A DNA stretch of 64,000 nt, from the NCBI GenBank assembly GCA_041586735.1, contig JBFGZQ010000016.1, forward strand, positions 1 through 64,000, given 5' to 3'. Both the position numbers and the translations under genes were made by a program. Origin of the DNA: Motiliproteus sp041586735. Lineage in GTDB: Bacteria; Pseudomonadota; Gammaproteobacteria; Pseudomonadales; Balneatricaceae. Under the pieces are notes generated by a model that searched no databases, was not told where the DNA came from, and was given only the letters and a program-made list of their open reading frames with translations. This document shows positions 8,407-18,127 of the stretch, one piece after another; position 1 is the stretch's first letter; every line of letters starts with the position of its first letter.

Positions 8407-9945
8407 CTAATCCCAGATCTGCACAGTATCGATAATATCCCTGCGGTTGGTCTTTTTGCCGCCAAACAGGTTGAGATCGCTGGTTCCTGTGGAGCAACCG
8501 TTACCGAAGCTGAAGCCACAGCCGCCACGTTCATCGAACGCTTCGTGCATGGCATCTTCGCGGTGTGCGGTAGGTATCACATAACGATCTTCATAGTCGG
8601 CGATCGCCATGTAGCGATACATCTCCTGAACTTGCTTTTTGGTCAGACCCACATCTTTCAGCACTTCCAGATCTTCGACCTTATCGACCTGCTCGGAACG
8701 TTTGAAGGCACGCATCGCCAACATCCGCTTCAGGGCCAGGGTGACAGGTTTTTCGTCACCGGCGGTCAGCAGGTTAGCCAGGTATTTGACTGGAATCCGT
8801 AAGGAGTCGACGTCAGGAATGATGCCGTTCATGCCGACATGTCCCGCTTCTGCTGCGGACTGAATTGGGCTCAAAGGTGGGATGTACCATACCATCGGCA
8901 GGGTGCGGTATTCCGGGTGCAGCGGCAGCGCTACTTTCCAATCCATCGCCATCTTGTAGACGGGTGATTGCTGGGCAGCAGTGATGACCGAATCCGGTAC
9001 GCCGTCTTTACGGGCCTGCTCGATAACCTTGGGATCGAAGGGGTCCATAAATACTTCTAACTGCTTCTCATAGAGATCAGTTTCTGAAGGGGTGCTGGCT
9101 ACCTCTTTGATGCGGTCGGCATCATACAGCAGAACGCCTAGATAACGGATACGACCGACACAGGTCTCGGAACATACGGTCGGCATACCCGCTTCGATAC
9201 GGGGATAGCAGAAGATACATTTCTCGGACTTACCGGACTTCCAGTTGTAGTAGATCTTCTTGTAGGGGCAAGCGGAAACACACATCCGCCAACCACGACA
9301 CTTGTCCTGATCGATCAGTACGATGCCATCTTCTTCACGCTTGTAGATCGCACCTGAAGGACAGGAGGCGACACAGGCCGGATTCAGGCAGTGCTCACAC
9401 AGACGCGGCAGGTACATCATGAAGGTGTTTTCGAATTCGCCATACATCTCTTTCTGGATGTTGTCGAAGTTCTTGTCCTTACTGCGCTTGGCGAACTCGG
9501 TACCGAGAATCTCTTCCCAGTTGGGGCCCCACTCGATCTTCTGCATACGCTTGCCGCTAATCAGCGAGCGCGGACGCGCGGTAGGCATATGATCGCCCAG
9601 CGGTGCGGTGTGCAGATGTTGATAATCGAAGTCGAACGGCTCGTAGTAGTCGTCGATCTGGGGTAGGTCCGGGTTGGCGAAAATGTTCGACAAAACCCGG
9701 AACTTGCCACCGATCTTCAGCTCGATATTGCCGTCAGCTAGCCGCTTCCAGCCACCATTCCAAACGTCCTGATTTTCCCACTGCTTCGGATAACCGATAC
9801 CAGGCTTGGATTCAACGTTGTTGAACCAGGCGTATTCCATGCCTTCCCGTGAGGTCCAGACATTCTTGCAGGTAACGGAACAGGTATGACAACCAATACA
9901 CTTGTCAAGGTTCAGTACCATGCCGATTTGAGAACGAATTTTCAT
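8407..9945 (-). CDS. narH: Respiratory nitrate reductase beta subunit (iron-sulfur) NarH
   Basis: 512 residues. It carries four iron-sulfur clusters linking NarI haem to NarG. Cluster cysteines are visible: C16, C19, C22, C26 (CIGCHTCSVTC); CEHCLNPACVASCP; CRGWRMCVSACP, where tryptophan replaces a cysteine as expected for the [3Fe-4S] cluster; and KCIFCYPR with VCSETC. Length and motifs match the family throughout. It begins 12 nt after narG and ends 2 nt before narJ. No twin-arginine signal is present, in keeping with a cytoplasm-facing NarGH. Confidence 0.97.
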   Translation of the reverse strand: MKIRSQIGMVLNLDKCIGCHTCSVTCKNVWTSREGMEYAWFNNVESKPGIGYPKQWENQDVWNGGWKRLADGNIELKIGGKFRVLSNIFANPDLPQIDDYYEPFDFDYQHLHTAPLGDHMPTARPRSLISGKRMQKIEWGPNWEEILGTEFAKRSKDKNFDNIQKEMYGEFENTFMMYLPRLCEHCLNPACVASCPSGAIYKREEDGIVLIDQDKCRGWRMCVSACPYKKIYYNWKSGKSEKCIFCYPRIEAGMPTVCSETCVGRIRYLGVLLYDADRIKEVASTPSETDLYEKQLEVFMDPFDPKVIEQARKDGVPDSVITAAQQSPVYKMAMDWKVALPLHPEYRTLPMVWYIPPLSPIQSAAEAGHVGMNGIIPDVDSLRIPVKYLANLLTAGDEKPVTLALKRMLAMRAFKRSEQVDKVEDLEVLKDVGLTKKQVQEMYRYMAIADYEDRYVIPTAHREDAMHEAFDERGGCGFSFGNGCSTGTSDLNLFGGKKTNRRDIIDTVQIWD

Positions 9946-9957
9946 AATTCTGGCTCC

Positions 9958-12900
9958 TTACACTTCAGTGGGCAATGGCTGAGGGATCTGGTCATCTTCG
10001 CCATCGAGCCAGTCAATTTTGTTCATTTTGCGAACCACAACAAATTCATCTCGGTTGCAACCGACGGTGCCGTAGTAGTTGAAACCGTAAGACTGCTGTG
10101 CATAACCACCGATCATATGGGTAGGTTTAGTGACCACACGGGTCACGGAGTTGTGCATGCCGCCACGGGTTCCGGTAGTTTCGGCTCCCGGAATGTTAAC
10201 GATACGTTCTTGGGCATGGTACATCATGGTCATGCCTTCGTTGACACGCTGACTAACCACGACCCGGCAGGCGATTGCACCGTTGATGTTGAATACTTCA
10301 ACCCAATCGTTATCTTCCAGATTTACTTTCTTGGCGTCTATTTCTGACATCCAGATGATGGGTCCACCACGAGACAGTGTCTGCATGATCAGGTTGTCGC
10401 TATAGGTGCTGTGGATACCCCATTTCTGGTGAGGGGTGATCCAGTTCAGTGCGATCTCTGGATTGCCGTTGGGCTTCTTATTCATGATCGGACTGACGGT
10501 CTTAGTATCGATCGGTGGACGGTAGCTGCAAAGCTGCTCGCCGAAAGCCTGCATCCACAGGTGATCCTGATAGAACTGTTGACGACCGGTGATGGTTCTC
10601 CAAGGGATCATCTCATGGACGTTGGTATAGCCGGCGTTGTAGCTCACATGCTCGTCTTCAAGGCCCGACCAGGTCGGTGACGAGATGATCTTACGGGGCT
10701 GCGCCACGACATCACGGAAACGAATCTTCTCTTCCTTCTTGGGCTTGGCCAGGTGAGTGTGATCACGACCGGTGAATTTGCCGAGTGCCTCCCAAGCCTT
10801 GACCGCAACGCCACCGTTGGTTTCAGGGGCCAGGGTGAGGATCATTTCCGCCGCATCGATGGCGGAATCCAGATTCGGACGGCCTTCGCTGATGCCTTCA
10901 TCGGTGACGCGGTGGTTCAGGTCACCCAGTAGCTGGACATCCTCTACGGTGTTCCAGTTGATACCCTTGCCGCCGTTACCCAGTTTCTCCAGCAGCGGAC
11001 CGACGGAGGTAAACTTCTTGTAGGTGTTGGGGTAGTCACGCTCAACCACGACTATGTTCGGCGCAGTCTTGCCTGGAATCAGTTCGCATTCGCCCTTTTT
11101 CCAGTCTTTAACATCATAGGCCTGACCCAGTTCGCTGGCAGTATCATGCAGCAGCGGCACGGTGACGATATCCTGTTCAACACCCAGTACGCCCACGGCT
11201 ACTTCGGAGAACGCCTTAGCGATACCTTTGTAGATATCCCAGTCACTGCGCGCTTCCCACGCAGGATCAACCGCTTGGGTCAGTGGGTGGATGAAAGGGT
11301 GCATATCGGAGGTGTTGAGGTCATTCTTTTCGTACCAGGTGGCCGTCGGTAGCACGATGTCCGAGAACATACAGGTAGAGGACATGCGGAAGTCCATGGT
11401 CACCACCAGGTCCAACTTACCGGTAGGAGCATCTTCTACCCACTCTACCTCTTTTGGACGTATTTCATCGATGGTGTTGTCGTCGTTCATAACCCCGTTC
11501 TTGGTGCCCAGGAAATACTTCAGGAAGTACTCGTGGCCTTTACCGGAGGATCCGAGAATGTTGGAGCGCCAGATAAACATGTTGCGCGGGAAGTTTTCGG
11601 GGCTATCCGGATTCTCACAAGCGAACTTGATGTTGCCACTCTTGAGTTCTTGCACCAGGTAGTCTTTGGGATCCATGCCCGCTTTTTTAGCGTCCTTAGA
11701 CACTTCTAGCGGGTTTTTGTTGATCTGCGGAGCAGACGGCAACCAACCCATGCGCTCGGCGCGCACGTTCCAATCGATCATGTGCTCTGGGAACGCATCG
11801 GCATCGGCCAGCGGTGACAAGATCTCTTTAGCGTTCAACTTCTCATGGCGCCACTGGCTGGTGTGCGCATAGAAGAATGAGGTGCCATTCATGTGGCGCG
11901 GTGGACGGCTCCAGTCCAGACCGAATGCCAGCGGCTGCCAGCCGGTTTGTGGGCGCAGTTTTTCCTGGCCTACGTAGTGAGCCCAACCGCCGCCGGACTG
12001 ACCGATACAGCCACACATCATCAGCATGTTGATCAGGCCACGGTAGTTCATGTCCATGTGATACCAGTGGTTCATGGCGGCACCCACGATGATCATGGAG
12101 CGACCACGGGTCTTGTGCGCAGTGTCCGCAAATTCGCGGGCAACTTGAATGACCTTGTCGCGGCTAACCCCAGTGATCTTTTCTTGCCAGGCGGGTGTGT
12201 AGGCGATGTCATCGTCGAAGCTAGTGGCGACGTTACCGCCGCCCAGGCCACGATCGAGGCCATAGTTAGCCATCATCAGGTCGTAAACAGTGGTGACTTT
12301 TGCTTCAGTGCCGTTTGCCAGCTTAATGGTACGGGCCGGTACGTTGCGAACCTGAATATCTTCTTGGTTGTTGGCGGTAAAATAGGCGTGTTCTTGGCCA
12401 CCAAAGTAGGGGAAACCCACTGGAACCGCGTTCTTTTCGCCATCGATCATGGACAGTTGCAGTTTGGTTTCTGCGCCCTTCAGACCTTCGCGTTGCTCTA
12501 GGTTCCACTTGCCGTCTTCACCCCAACGGAAACCCACTGAGCCGTTAGGAGCTACCAGTTCGCCACTGATCTCGTCATAAGCGATAGTTTTCCAGTCAGG
12601 GTTGTTTTCCTGGCCGAGGTTGCCGTCAAGGTCTGCAGCGCGGAGGAAGCGAGTGGATTTCAGAACGCCGTCTTTATGCTCTTCGAGCAACACCAGCATC
12701 GGCATGTCGGAGGTTTGACGCGCATATTCGGTGAAATATTCGCTAGGGTTGTCCAGGTGGAACTCGCGCAGGATAACGTGGCCGAAAGCCATGGCCAGCG
12801 CAGCATCAGTACCCTGTTTGGGATTCAACCAGATGTCGGTCAGTTTGGAGACTTCGGCGTAATCCGGCGTGATGGAGACAGTTTTAGTGCCCTTATACCG

Positions 12901-13710
12901 TACTTCGGTAAAGAAGTGTGCATCGGGGGTACGTGTCTGAGGAACGTTGGAGCCCCAAGCGATGATGTAATTGGAGTTGTACCAGTCCGCGGATTCAGGA
13001 ACGTCGGTTTGCTCTCCCCAGACCATGGGTGATGAGGGAGGCAGGTCACAGTACCAGTCGTAGAAGCTGATGCACACGCCGCCGATCAACGACAGATAGC
13101 GAGAGCCGGCTGCGTAGGAAACCATGGACATCGCAGGAATCGGCGAGAAACCGATGATACGGTCAGGACCGTAAGTCTTGGCGGTATAGACGTTCGCAGC
13201 GGCGATCATCTCGTTGACTTCGGTCCAGGTGGAGCGAATGAAACCGCCCATGCCGCGCTTAGTCTTATAGGCATCTGCTTTAACGGGGTCTTCAACGATT
13301 GAGGTCCAGGCATCAACCGGAGACAGGCTGCGACGGGCATCGCGCCACAACTTCAGCAGCGGCTTACGGACTTTTGGGTACTTCAGACGGTTGGCGCTGT
13401 AGGTGTACCAGGAGTAACTGGCACCGCGCTGACAGCCACGAGGTTCATGGTTCGGTAGATCGGGGCGGGTGCGGGGGTAGTCGGTCTGCTGGGTTTCCCA
13501 GGTGATCAGGCCGTTTTTAACGTAAACTTTCCAGCTGCAGGAGCCGGTGCAGTTCACTCCGTGGGTGGAGCGCACGATCTTATCGTGCTGCCAGCGTGAA
13601 CGGTAGCTATCTTCCCAGGCGCGGTTTTCATTGGTCACTTCACCGTGACCGTCTGCAAACTCGCTCTGTTTTTTCTTAAAGAACTGTAAGCGATCTAAAA
13701 AATGGCTCAT
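9958..13710 (-). CDS. narG: Respiratory nitrate reductase alpha subunit (molybdenum) NarG
   Basis: 1250 residues. Catalytic subunit reducing nitrate to nitrite with bis-molybdopterin guanine dinucleotide. The FS0 iron-sulfur cluster ligands H50, C54, C58 and C93 are in place (THGVNCTGSCSW; RGCQRGASYSW), and the molybdenum ligand D222 lies in FYDWYCDLPP, at the same position as in E. coli. The vestigial twin-arginine-like N terminus seen in E. coli NarG is replaced by a short polar N terminus, so the protein is cytoplasmic. It is preceded by narK2 with a 177-nt gap containing a strong hairpin. Confidence 0.98.
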   Translation of the reverse strand: MSHFLDRLQFFKKKQSEFADGHGEVTNENRAWEDSYRSRWQHDKIVRSTHGVNCTGSCSWKVYVKNGLITWETQQTDYPRTRPDLPNHEPRGCQRGASYSWYTYSANRLKYPKVRKPLLKLWRDARRSLSPVDAWTSIVEDPVKADAYKTKRGMGGFIRSTWTEVNEMIAAANVYTAKTYGPDRIIGFSPIPAMSMVSYAAGSRYLSLIGGVCISFYDWYCDLPPSSPMVWGEQTDVPESADWYNSNYIIAWGSNVPQTRTPDAHFFTEVRYKGTKTVSITPDYAEVSKLTDIWLNPKQGTDAALAMAFGHVILREFHLDNPSEYFTEYARQTSDMPMLVLLEEHKDGVLKSTRFLRAADLDGNLGQENNPDWKTIAYDEISGELVAPNGSVGFRWGEDGKWNLEQREGLKGAETKLQLSMIDGEKNAVPVGFPYFGGQEHAYFTANNQEDIQVRNVPARTIKLANGTEAKVTTVYDLMMANYGLDRGLGGGNVATSFDDDIAYTPAWQEKITGVSRDKVIQVAREFADTAHKTRGRSMIIVGAAMNHWYHMDMNYRGLINMLMMCGCIGQSGGGWAHYVGQEKLRPQTGWQPLAFGLDWSRPPRHMNGTSFFYAHTSQWRHEKLNAKEILSPLADADAFPEHMIDWNVRAERMGWLPSAPQINKNPLEVSKDAKKAGMDPKDYLVQELKSGNIKFACENPDSPENFPRNMFIWRSNILGSSGKGHEYFLKYFLGTKNGVMNDDNTIDEIRPKEVEWVEDAPTGKLDLVVTMDFRMSSTCMFSDIVLPTATWYEKNDLNTSDMHPFIHPLTQAVDPAWEARSDWDIYKGIAKAFSEVAVGVLGVEQDIVTVPLLHDTASELGQAYDVKDWKKGECELIPGKTAPNIVVVERDYPNTYKKFTSVGPLLEKLGNGGKGINWNTVEDVQLLGDLNHRVTDEGISEGRPNLDSAIDAAEMILTLAPETNGGVAVKAWEALGKFTGRDHTHLAKPKKEEKIRFRDVVAQPRKIISSPTWSGLEDEHVSYNAGYTNVHEMIPWRTITGRQQFYQDHLWMQAFGEQLCSYRPPIDTKTVSPIMNKKPNGNPEIALNWITPHQKWGIHSTYSDNLIMQTLSRGGPIIWMSEIDAKKVNLEDNDWVEVFNINGAIACRVVVSQRVNEGMTMMYHAQERIVNIPGAETTGTRGGMHNSVTRVVTKPTHMIGGYAQQSYGFNYYGTVGCNRDEFVVVRKMNKIDWLDGEDDQIPQPLPTEV

Positions 13711-13802
13711 TGCCTTAACTCCAAATTGATTGAGTTGTTGGGGCCATACCCCTCAGCGCATGATTTCTAGTCATAGTTATGGGATTAACCATTGACTAAG
13801 GT

Positions 13803-13831
13803 GTCACCTGAAAAACGCTCTTTCAGGTGAC
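13803..13831 (-). other. Stem-loop between narK2 and narG
   Basis: An 11-bp perfect stem, GTCACCTGAAA / TTTCAGGTGAC, with a 7-nt loop, about 90 nt upstream of narG and 57 nt after narK2. No T run follows on the minus strand, so attenuation or message processing that sets the narK:narG ratio is more likely than termination. Confidence 0.65.
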
Positions 13832-13887
13832 TGATCGTAGGGATCATCAACAAGCGCGTATTGATGAATCCTTTCAGAGATGGAACA

Positions 13888-15492
13888 TTACGGATTTTTG
13901 AACTCTGCACCGGGACGCAGATAGTACCACCAGTTAATCAGGATGCAGAGAACATAGAACACGGCGAAGCCGTACAGTGCGTTCTCAGGGGTCGTTAAGT
14001 TGATCTGCTCACCCAGCACCTGGGGAATGATGAACGCACCGTAAGCGGCCACCGCAGAGGTCCAACCTAGAACTGGGCCGGCCTGCTCCTTGTTGAACAC
14101 CATGGAGATGGTGCGGAAGGTGGAGCCGTTGCCGATGCCTGTTGCTGCGAACAGCACCAAGAACAGAATCAGGAAGGGTACGAAGTACTCTTCGGGAGTG
14201 GCTGAGGCATAGGCCAGCTTCATGTAGTACGCGACACCCAGGGCGCTGGCGATCATTATCACGGCACAGTATTGGGTGACTTTAGCACCACCAAGCTTGT
14301 CGGCAATCCAGCCACCGACAGGACGAATCAGGGCGCCGATGAAGGGGCCCATCCAGGCGTACATCAGGGCGCTGGGACCATTGGCGTTGCTCATGTTGTG
14401 GTTCATGACACCGTCGACCAACAGGTGCTGGTAGCCAAAGATGACCTTGATTGAAAGACCGAAGGCTGCCGAGAAACCGATAAAGGAACCGAAGGTCATG
14501 GTGTAGATTACACTCATTACCCAGGTATGGGTGTTGCCGAAGATCTTATACTGACGGTTAAGGTTCTGCTTGATCTGACCGGGCAGGAGCTTCAACAGGT
14601 ATACGGTCAGGGCGATAACGATCGGCAGTACGATCCACTTACTGACGCCAAAGCCGGAGCCACCCACCTTTTCAGGCAGCATCAGCCACAGACCGAAAAT
14701 CGCCGTCAGGAAACCGATGGCGAGCATGCCGCTGATCATCGAGAATGACGCTACGGGTGAGGGCAACTCTGGCGTTACGTGATCAGCTTTGATGTTGTTC
14801 ATGCCGAACCAGCCCACCACAGCCAGTGGGATCAGAATCAACAACCAGACGTAACCGGCGTTGTGAATCCAGGCATCGGAACCGGCGGGGATCTTGCCGA
14901 TCAGGGTACCGGAGGTGGTGACCAGCTCCATCGGCTCACCGCCGAAGATGCCGAACGTCATGACCAGTGGAACCAAAATCTGCATGGTGGTCACACCGAA
15001 GTTACCCAGCCCCGCATTCAAACCCAGCGCCAGGCCCTGCTGCTTCTTGGGGAAGAAAAAGCTGATATTGGACATTGAGGAGGCAAAGTTACCACCGCCA
15101 AATCCGGACAGCAGCGCCAGAATCTGAAACACCCACAACGGTGTGTTTTTATCCTGCAGCGCAATACCCGCGCCGATGGCTGGAATCATCAGCAGGGCGG
15201 TGGTGAACACGATCGTGTTGCGTCCACCGGCCAGACGAATAAAGAAGCTACTCGGTATTCGCAGCGTAGCACCGGTAAGACCGGCGATGGCCATTAGGGT
15301 AAAGAGTTCGGGTTTGGCGAAGGGAAAACCCAGGTTCAGCATCTGGATGGTGATGATGCCCCAGTACAGCCATATCGCGAAGCCACAGAGTAAGCTTGGG
15401 ATCGAAATCCAGAGATTGCGGTTAGCAACCTTCTTTCCTTCGCTCTCCCAAAACTTGGGATCTTCGACATCCCAGTTTTTTATATCTGACAT
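13888..15492 (-). CDS. narK2: Nitrate/nitrite transporter, NarK2 type (MFS)
   Basis: 534 residues with about 12-14 membrane segments. Nitrate-nitrite porter signature motifs are visible: the stretch GFGGGNFASSMSNISFFFP and the glycine-rich ALGLNAGLGNFGV in the N-terminal half, and IGNGSTFRTISMVF in the second half. The arginines in TLRIPSSFFIRL and ALIRPVGG are the usual nitrate-binding region. By analogy with Pseudomonas and Paracoccus NarK2, it is probably the nitrate/nitrite antiporter. It lies between narK1 and narG on the same strand. Confidence 0.93.
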   Translation of the reverse strand: MSDIKNWDVEDPKFWESEGKKVANRNLWISIPSLLCGFAIWLYWGIITIQMLNLGFPFAKPELFTLMAIAGLTGATLRIPSSFFIRLAGGRNTIVFTTALLMIPAIGAGIALQDKNTPLWVFQILALLSGFGGGNFASSMSNISFFFPKKQQGLALGLNAGLGNFGVTTMQILVPLVMTFGIFGGEPMELVTTSGTLIGKIPAGSDAWIHNAGYVWLLILIPLAVVGWFGMNNIKADHVTPELPSPVASFSMISGMLAIGFLTAIFGLWLMLPEKVGGSGFGVSKWIVLPIVIALTVYLLKLLPGQIKQNLNRQYKIFGNTHTWVMSVIYTMTFGSFIGFSAAFGLSIKVIFGYQHLLVDGVMNHNMSNANGPSALMYAWMGPFIGALIRPVGGWIADKLGGAKVTQYCAVIMIASALGVAYYMKLAYASATPEEYFVPFLILFLVLFAATGIGNGSTFRTISMVFNKEQAGPVLGWTSAVAAYGAFIIPQVLGEQINLTTPENALYGFAVFYVLCILINWWYYLRPGAEFKNP

Positions 15493-15610
15493 TTATTATT
15501 GCCTCCAAATAAACAGAAAGGTAAAACTAAACTTCAAACAAAGATTTCGGTCGATCCGTTACCAAAAAGCTTTTGGGTTAAACGTACAAACATCAAGAGC
15601 AGCGATGGCG

Positions 15611-16879
15611 CTATACCAACTCTGCGGACAGGTTTTCTTTAAACTTGCTTTTCTGGACGTTGTTCTCGTTAGCAAAAGACCAGTGCATCCACACTAGAGA
15701 GACGCAGGTGATGCCGTAGAGAATCATAAAAATCGAGGAGTTGACGTGGAAGGTGTCGATAATAATGCCGAACAAGATCGGCAGCAGAAAACCGCCAAGG
15801 CCGCCGGCTAGACCGACAACACCCGAGACCACCCCCAGGTTTTCTGGGTACTCGTCAGACAAAAATTTAAAGACTGAGGCTTTACCGAATCCCCAAGCGA
15901 TACCGACAATAAATAGCAGGGCGGTGAACACCCAAACGTTAAGGCCAAGTTCGAAGGTACTGCTGCCACCGTCGGCGGTCTGTACGGTGAAAATGGTCTG
16001 AGGGTAAGAGAGCAAGAACAGGCAGACCCAGCAGACCCACATCACCCACCAGGTCACCTTGTAGGCGCCATACTTGTCGGAGAACCAGCCGCCCAGTGCG
16101 CGGATGATGCCGGAGGGCAGCACGAAGATGGAGGCCAGCAATGCAGCCTGCTGAATGTCAAAACCGTATTCGTTGATGTAGTACTTGGTCATCCACAGGG
16201 ATAGCGCCACAAAACCACCGAAGACGATGGAGTAGTATTGGCAGTAGCGCCAGACGTTACGGTCCTTCAGGACCGAGAGTTGCTCTTTGATGGTGACGCT
16301 GGATGACACTTTATGGGCAGGATCTGAATAGGTGAACATCCAATACAGGATAACGGTGACCGCCATGAACACCGCATAGACTTTGGGTACGAAGGCCCAG
16401 CCATAAGCGACCACCAGGGACGGGGCTACAAATTTAGTGATTGCGGCTCCGGCATTACCGGCACCGAAGATGCCCATCGCCAGTCCCTGCTTATCCTTAT
16501 CGAACCATTTGGCGGTGTAGCTGATACCGACGGAGAAGGAGGCGCCGGCGATGCCGACAAACAGGCCGAGTACCAGAAACTGCCAATACTCGGTGGCTTC
16601 ACCGATCAACCACAGGGGCAGCACAATGGTAGCCAGTAAAAATGTGAAAACGATGCGGCCGCCAAACCTGTCGGTCAGCATGCCCGCGGGCAGACGAAAT
16701 ACCGCACCGGTTAGAATGGGTGTAGCGACCAGCAAACCAAATTGGGTTTCAGACAGCGACAGCAGCTCTTTTATCGGAATACCGATAATAGAAAACATGA
16801 CCCAGACTGCAAAACAGGCGGTAAATGCATAGGTGTTCATAATCAACACCGAGAGCTGCATTTTGCGAAATGATGCCAT
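15611..16879 (-). CDS. narK1: Nitrate transporter, NarK1 type (MFS)
   Basis: 422 residues, about 12 membrane segments. The family blocks GAVFRLPAGMLTDRFGGR, GIAGASFSVGISYTAKWF, GIFGAGNAGAA and SGVVGLAGGLGGFLLP mark it as a NarK1/NasA-type nitrate:proton symporter, shorter than narK2. The ATG chosen has AAGGAG 9 nt upstream; an in-frame GTG 14 codons earlier has no good ribosome site. It is the first gene of the nar run, and the NarL-type palindrome lies about 120 nt upstream. Pairing of a symporter with an antiporter is common in denitrifiers. Confidence 0.92.
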   Translation of the reverse strand: MASFRKMQLSVLIMNTYAFTACFAVWVMFSIIGIPIKELLSLSETQFGLLVATPILTGAVFRLPAGMLTDRFGGRIVFTFLLATIVLPLWLIGEATEYWQFLVLGLFVGIAGASFSVGISYTAKWFDKDKQGLAMGIFGAGNAGAAITKFVAPSLVVAYGWAFVPKVYAVFMAVTVILYWMFTYSDPAHKVSSSVTIKEQLSVLKDRNVWRYCQYYSIVFGGFVALSLWMTKYYINEYGFDIQQAALLASIFVLPSGIIRALGGWFSDKYGAYKVTWWVMWVCWVCLFLLSYPQTIFTVQTADGGSSTFELGLNVWVFTALLFIVGIAWGFGKASVFKFLSDEYPENLGVVSGVVGLAGGLGGFLLPILFGIIIDTFHVNSSIFMILYGITCVSLVWMHWSFANENNVQKSKFKENLSAELV

Positions 16880-17378
16880 TTTGGAGCTCCTTGATAAAAT
16901 TCCACGGTGGGAGTGCTGCACTAGCCGCGATCATCTCAGGTCGTAAGACGTGTTCGCAATATCTCTAGAGCATCTACCCCGGGGCGGGGAACGCTAAACT
17001 ACCACTTTATAGGTAGCGCGATGGTTTGGTATAACATACTGAAAACAAATAATTTAGTTGGATTTAATGGATTTGAAATGAGCTTTCAAATTAATTTGAA
17101 TTATTTGGAGGTATGACCGTGTAGCGTGACAGCCAAAATGCAGAATCCAGGCCGCCACGATTGTTATTGCGTAGCCTTGGTCAGAGCTCAATAAACACGC
17201 GCAACGCGATGTTCACCGGGGGCTAACTTCCTGTCAGATACGGCGGTTCCATAATCGGCCGAGATCTGGCTTATCCTACCGCTCAACAACCTAGGCTGTT
17301 ATTCTGGATCAGCGTAATAGCAGTGACCCGCGGGCGCTGCTGTCGACAAGCAACAAACTGGGGTTACAGGCACCGAAC
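16880..17378. promoter_or_regulatory. Divergent control region between narK1 and mobA
   Basis: 499 nt without a gene, between the divergent narK1 and mobA. It holds a NarL/NarP palindrome (annotated separately), a GC-rich block CCCCGGGGCGGGG, and an AT-rich tract (about 17040-17110) containing the inverted repeat TTTGAAA-TGAGC-TTTCAAA, which could bind IHF or another factor. A perfect FNR/Anr box (TTGAT-N4-ATCAA) was not found. Confidence 0.6.
17000..17015. promoter_or_regulatory. NarL/NarP 7-2-7 palindromic binding site
   Basis: TACCACT-TT-ATAGGTA fits TACYNMT-N2-AKNRGTA at every constrained position, the head-to-head heptamer arrangement bound by phosphorylated NarL or NarP. It lies about 120 nt upstream of the narK1 start. 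Confidence 0.78.
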
Positions 17379-17972
17379 ATGAACATTACCGAAAAATTAC
17401 CGTTGAGCATTCTTATCCTGGCCGGGGGTCGCGGAACCCGCATGGGCGGCAGAGACAAGGGCTTAGTCGAGCTCAACGACAACTCCTTTATCGGACACGC
17501 ACTCGAGGTCGCGCGCCCCTATAGTGATGACATCATCATCAGCTGCAATCGCAACCAGGATCGTTATCTTCAGTTCAGTGAGACGCTGGTTAGCGATGAG
17601 CAGCTGGGCTTCCCCGGACCGCTGGCTGGGATTCTGGCTGGGATGGAGGTGGCTCGCTACCAGGCGATGCTGGTACTGCCTTGCGACACCCCGATGATTC
17701 CTGAGGATCTTCCACGGCGGCTTTACAGCTCGTTTCGCGACAATCCTGAGGGTATTAGCCTTGCGAATGATGGCGAGCGTCAGCAGCCTCTGCACGCTAT
17801 AGTGCCGACCCGTTTAAAAGACAGTCTGCGTGCCTATTTGGCAGCCGACCAGCACAGTGTGTTCCGTTGGTATAATCAGCACTCGATCACAGACGTCCTT
17901 TATTTGGGGCAGACCAAGGCTTTTACCAACATCAATCGCCTGGAGGAACTCCAGGCGCTGACGCAGCGATAG
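17379..17972 (+). CDS. mobA: Molybdenum cofactor guanylyltransferase MobA
   Basis: 197 residues, soluble. It attaches GMP to molybdopterin to make the guanine dinucleotide cofactor used by NarG. The nucleotide-binding loop ILAGGRGTRMGGRDKGLVEL at residues 12-31, the GPLAGILAGM motif and the metal-binding PCDTPMIP are all present, as is the QQPLHAIV block. It is divergent from narK1, sharing its control region, so the cofactor gene may be co-regulated with nitrate reductase. Confidence 0.95.
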   Translation: MNITEKLPLSILILAGGRGTRMGGRDKGLVELNDNSFIGHALEVARPYSDDIIISCNRNQDRYLQFSETLVSDEQLGFPGPLAGILAGMEVARYQAMLVLPCDTPMIPEDLPRRLYSSFRDNPEGISLANDGERQQPLHAIVPTRLKDSLRAYLAADQHSVFRWYNQHSITDVLYLGQTKAFTNINRLEELQALTQR

Positions 17973-17986
17973 CCCTAACCATGTAT

Positions 17987-18127
17987 TCAGAAGGGTCCTA
18001 ACGAGACGATATCGCCGTCGTTGATCGCGGTATCGGCGGGGATCGCCGCATAACCCTGGGTCCTGATCTCGGAGTCTTGACACTGCCGATAAAGAGTGAG
18101 CGCTCCACAGCCAGGCAAGCCGTTGCC
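17987..18127 (-). pseudogene. MoeA-like C-terminal fragment continuing after the tlpA-like stop codon
   Basis: Directly after the TGA stop of the thioredoxin-like gene, the same frame stays open for 46 codons and ends in its own TGA. The last part, GYAAIPADTAINDGDIVSLG, resembles the C-terminal domain ending of MoeA (molybdopterin molybdenumtransferase), where an 'ANGL..IPA...GD.V' pattern is usual. There is no ATG; TTG after an AGG is the only start-like codon. I read it as a moeA remnant truncated by rearrangement near mobA, but a short independent gene or a chance frame cannot be excluded. Confidence 0.35.
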
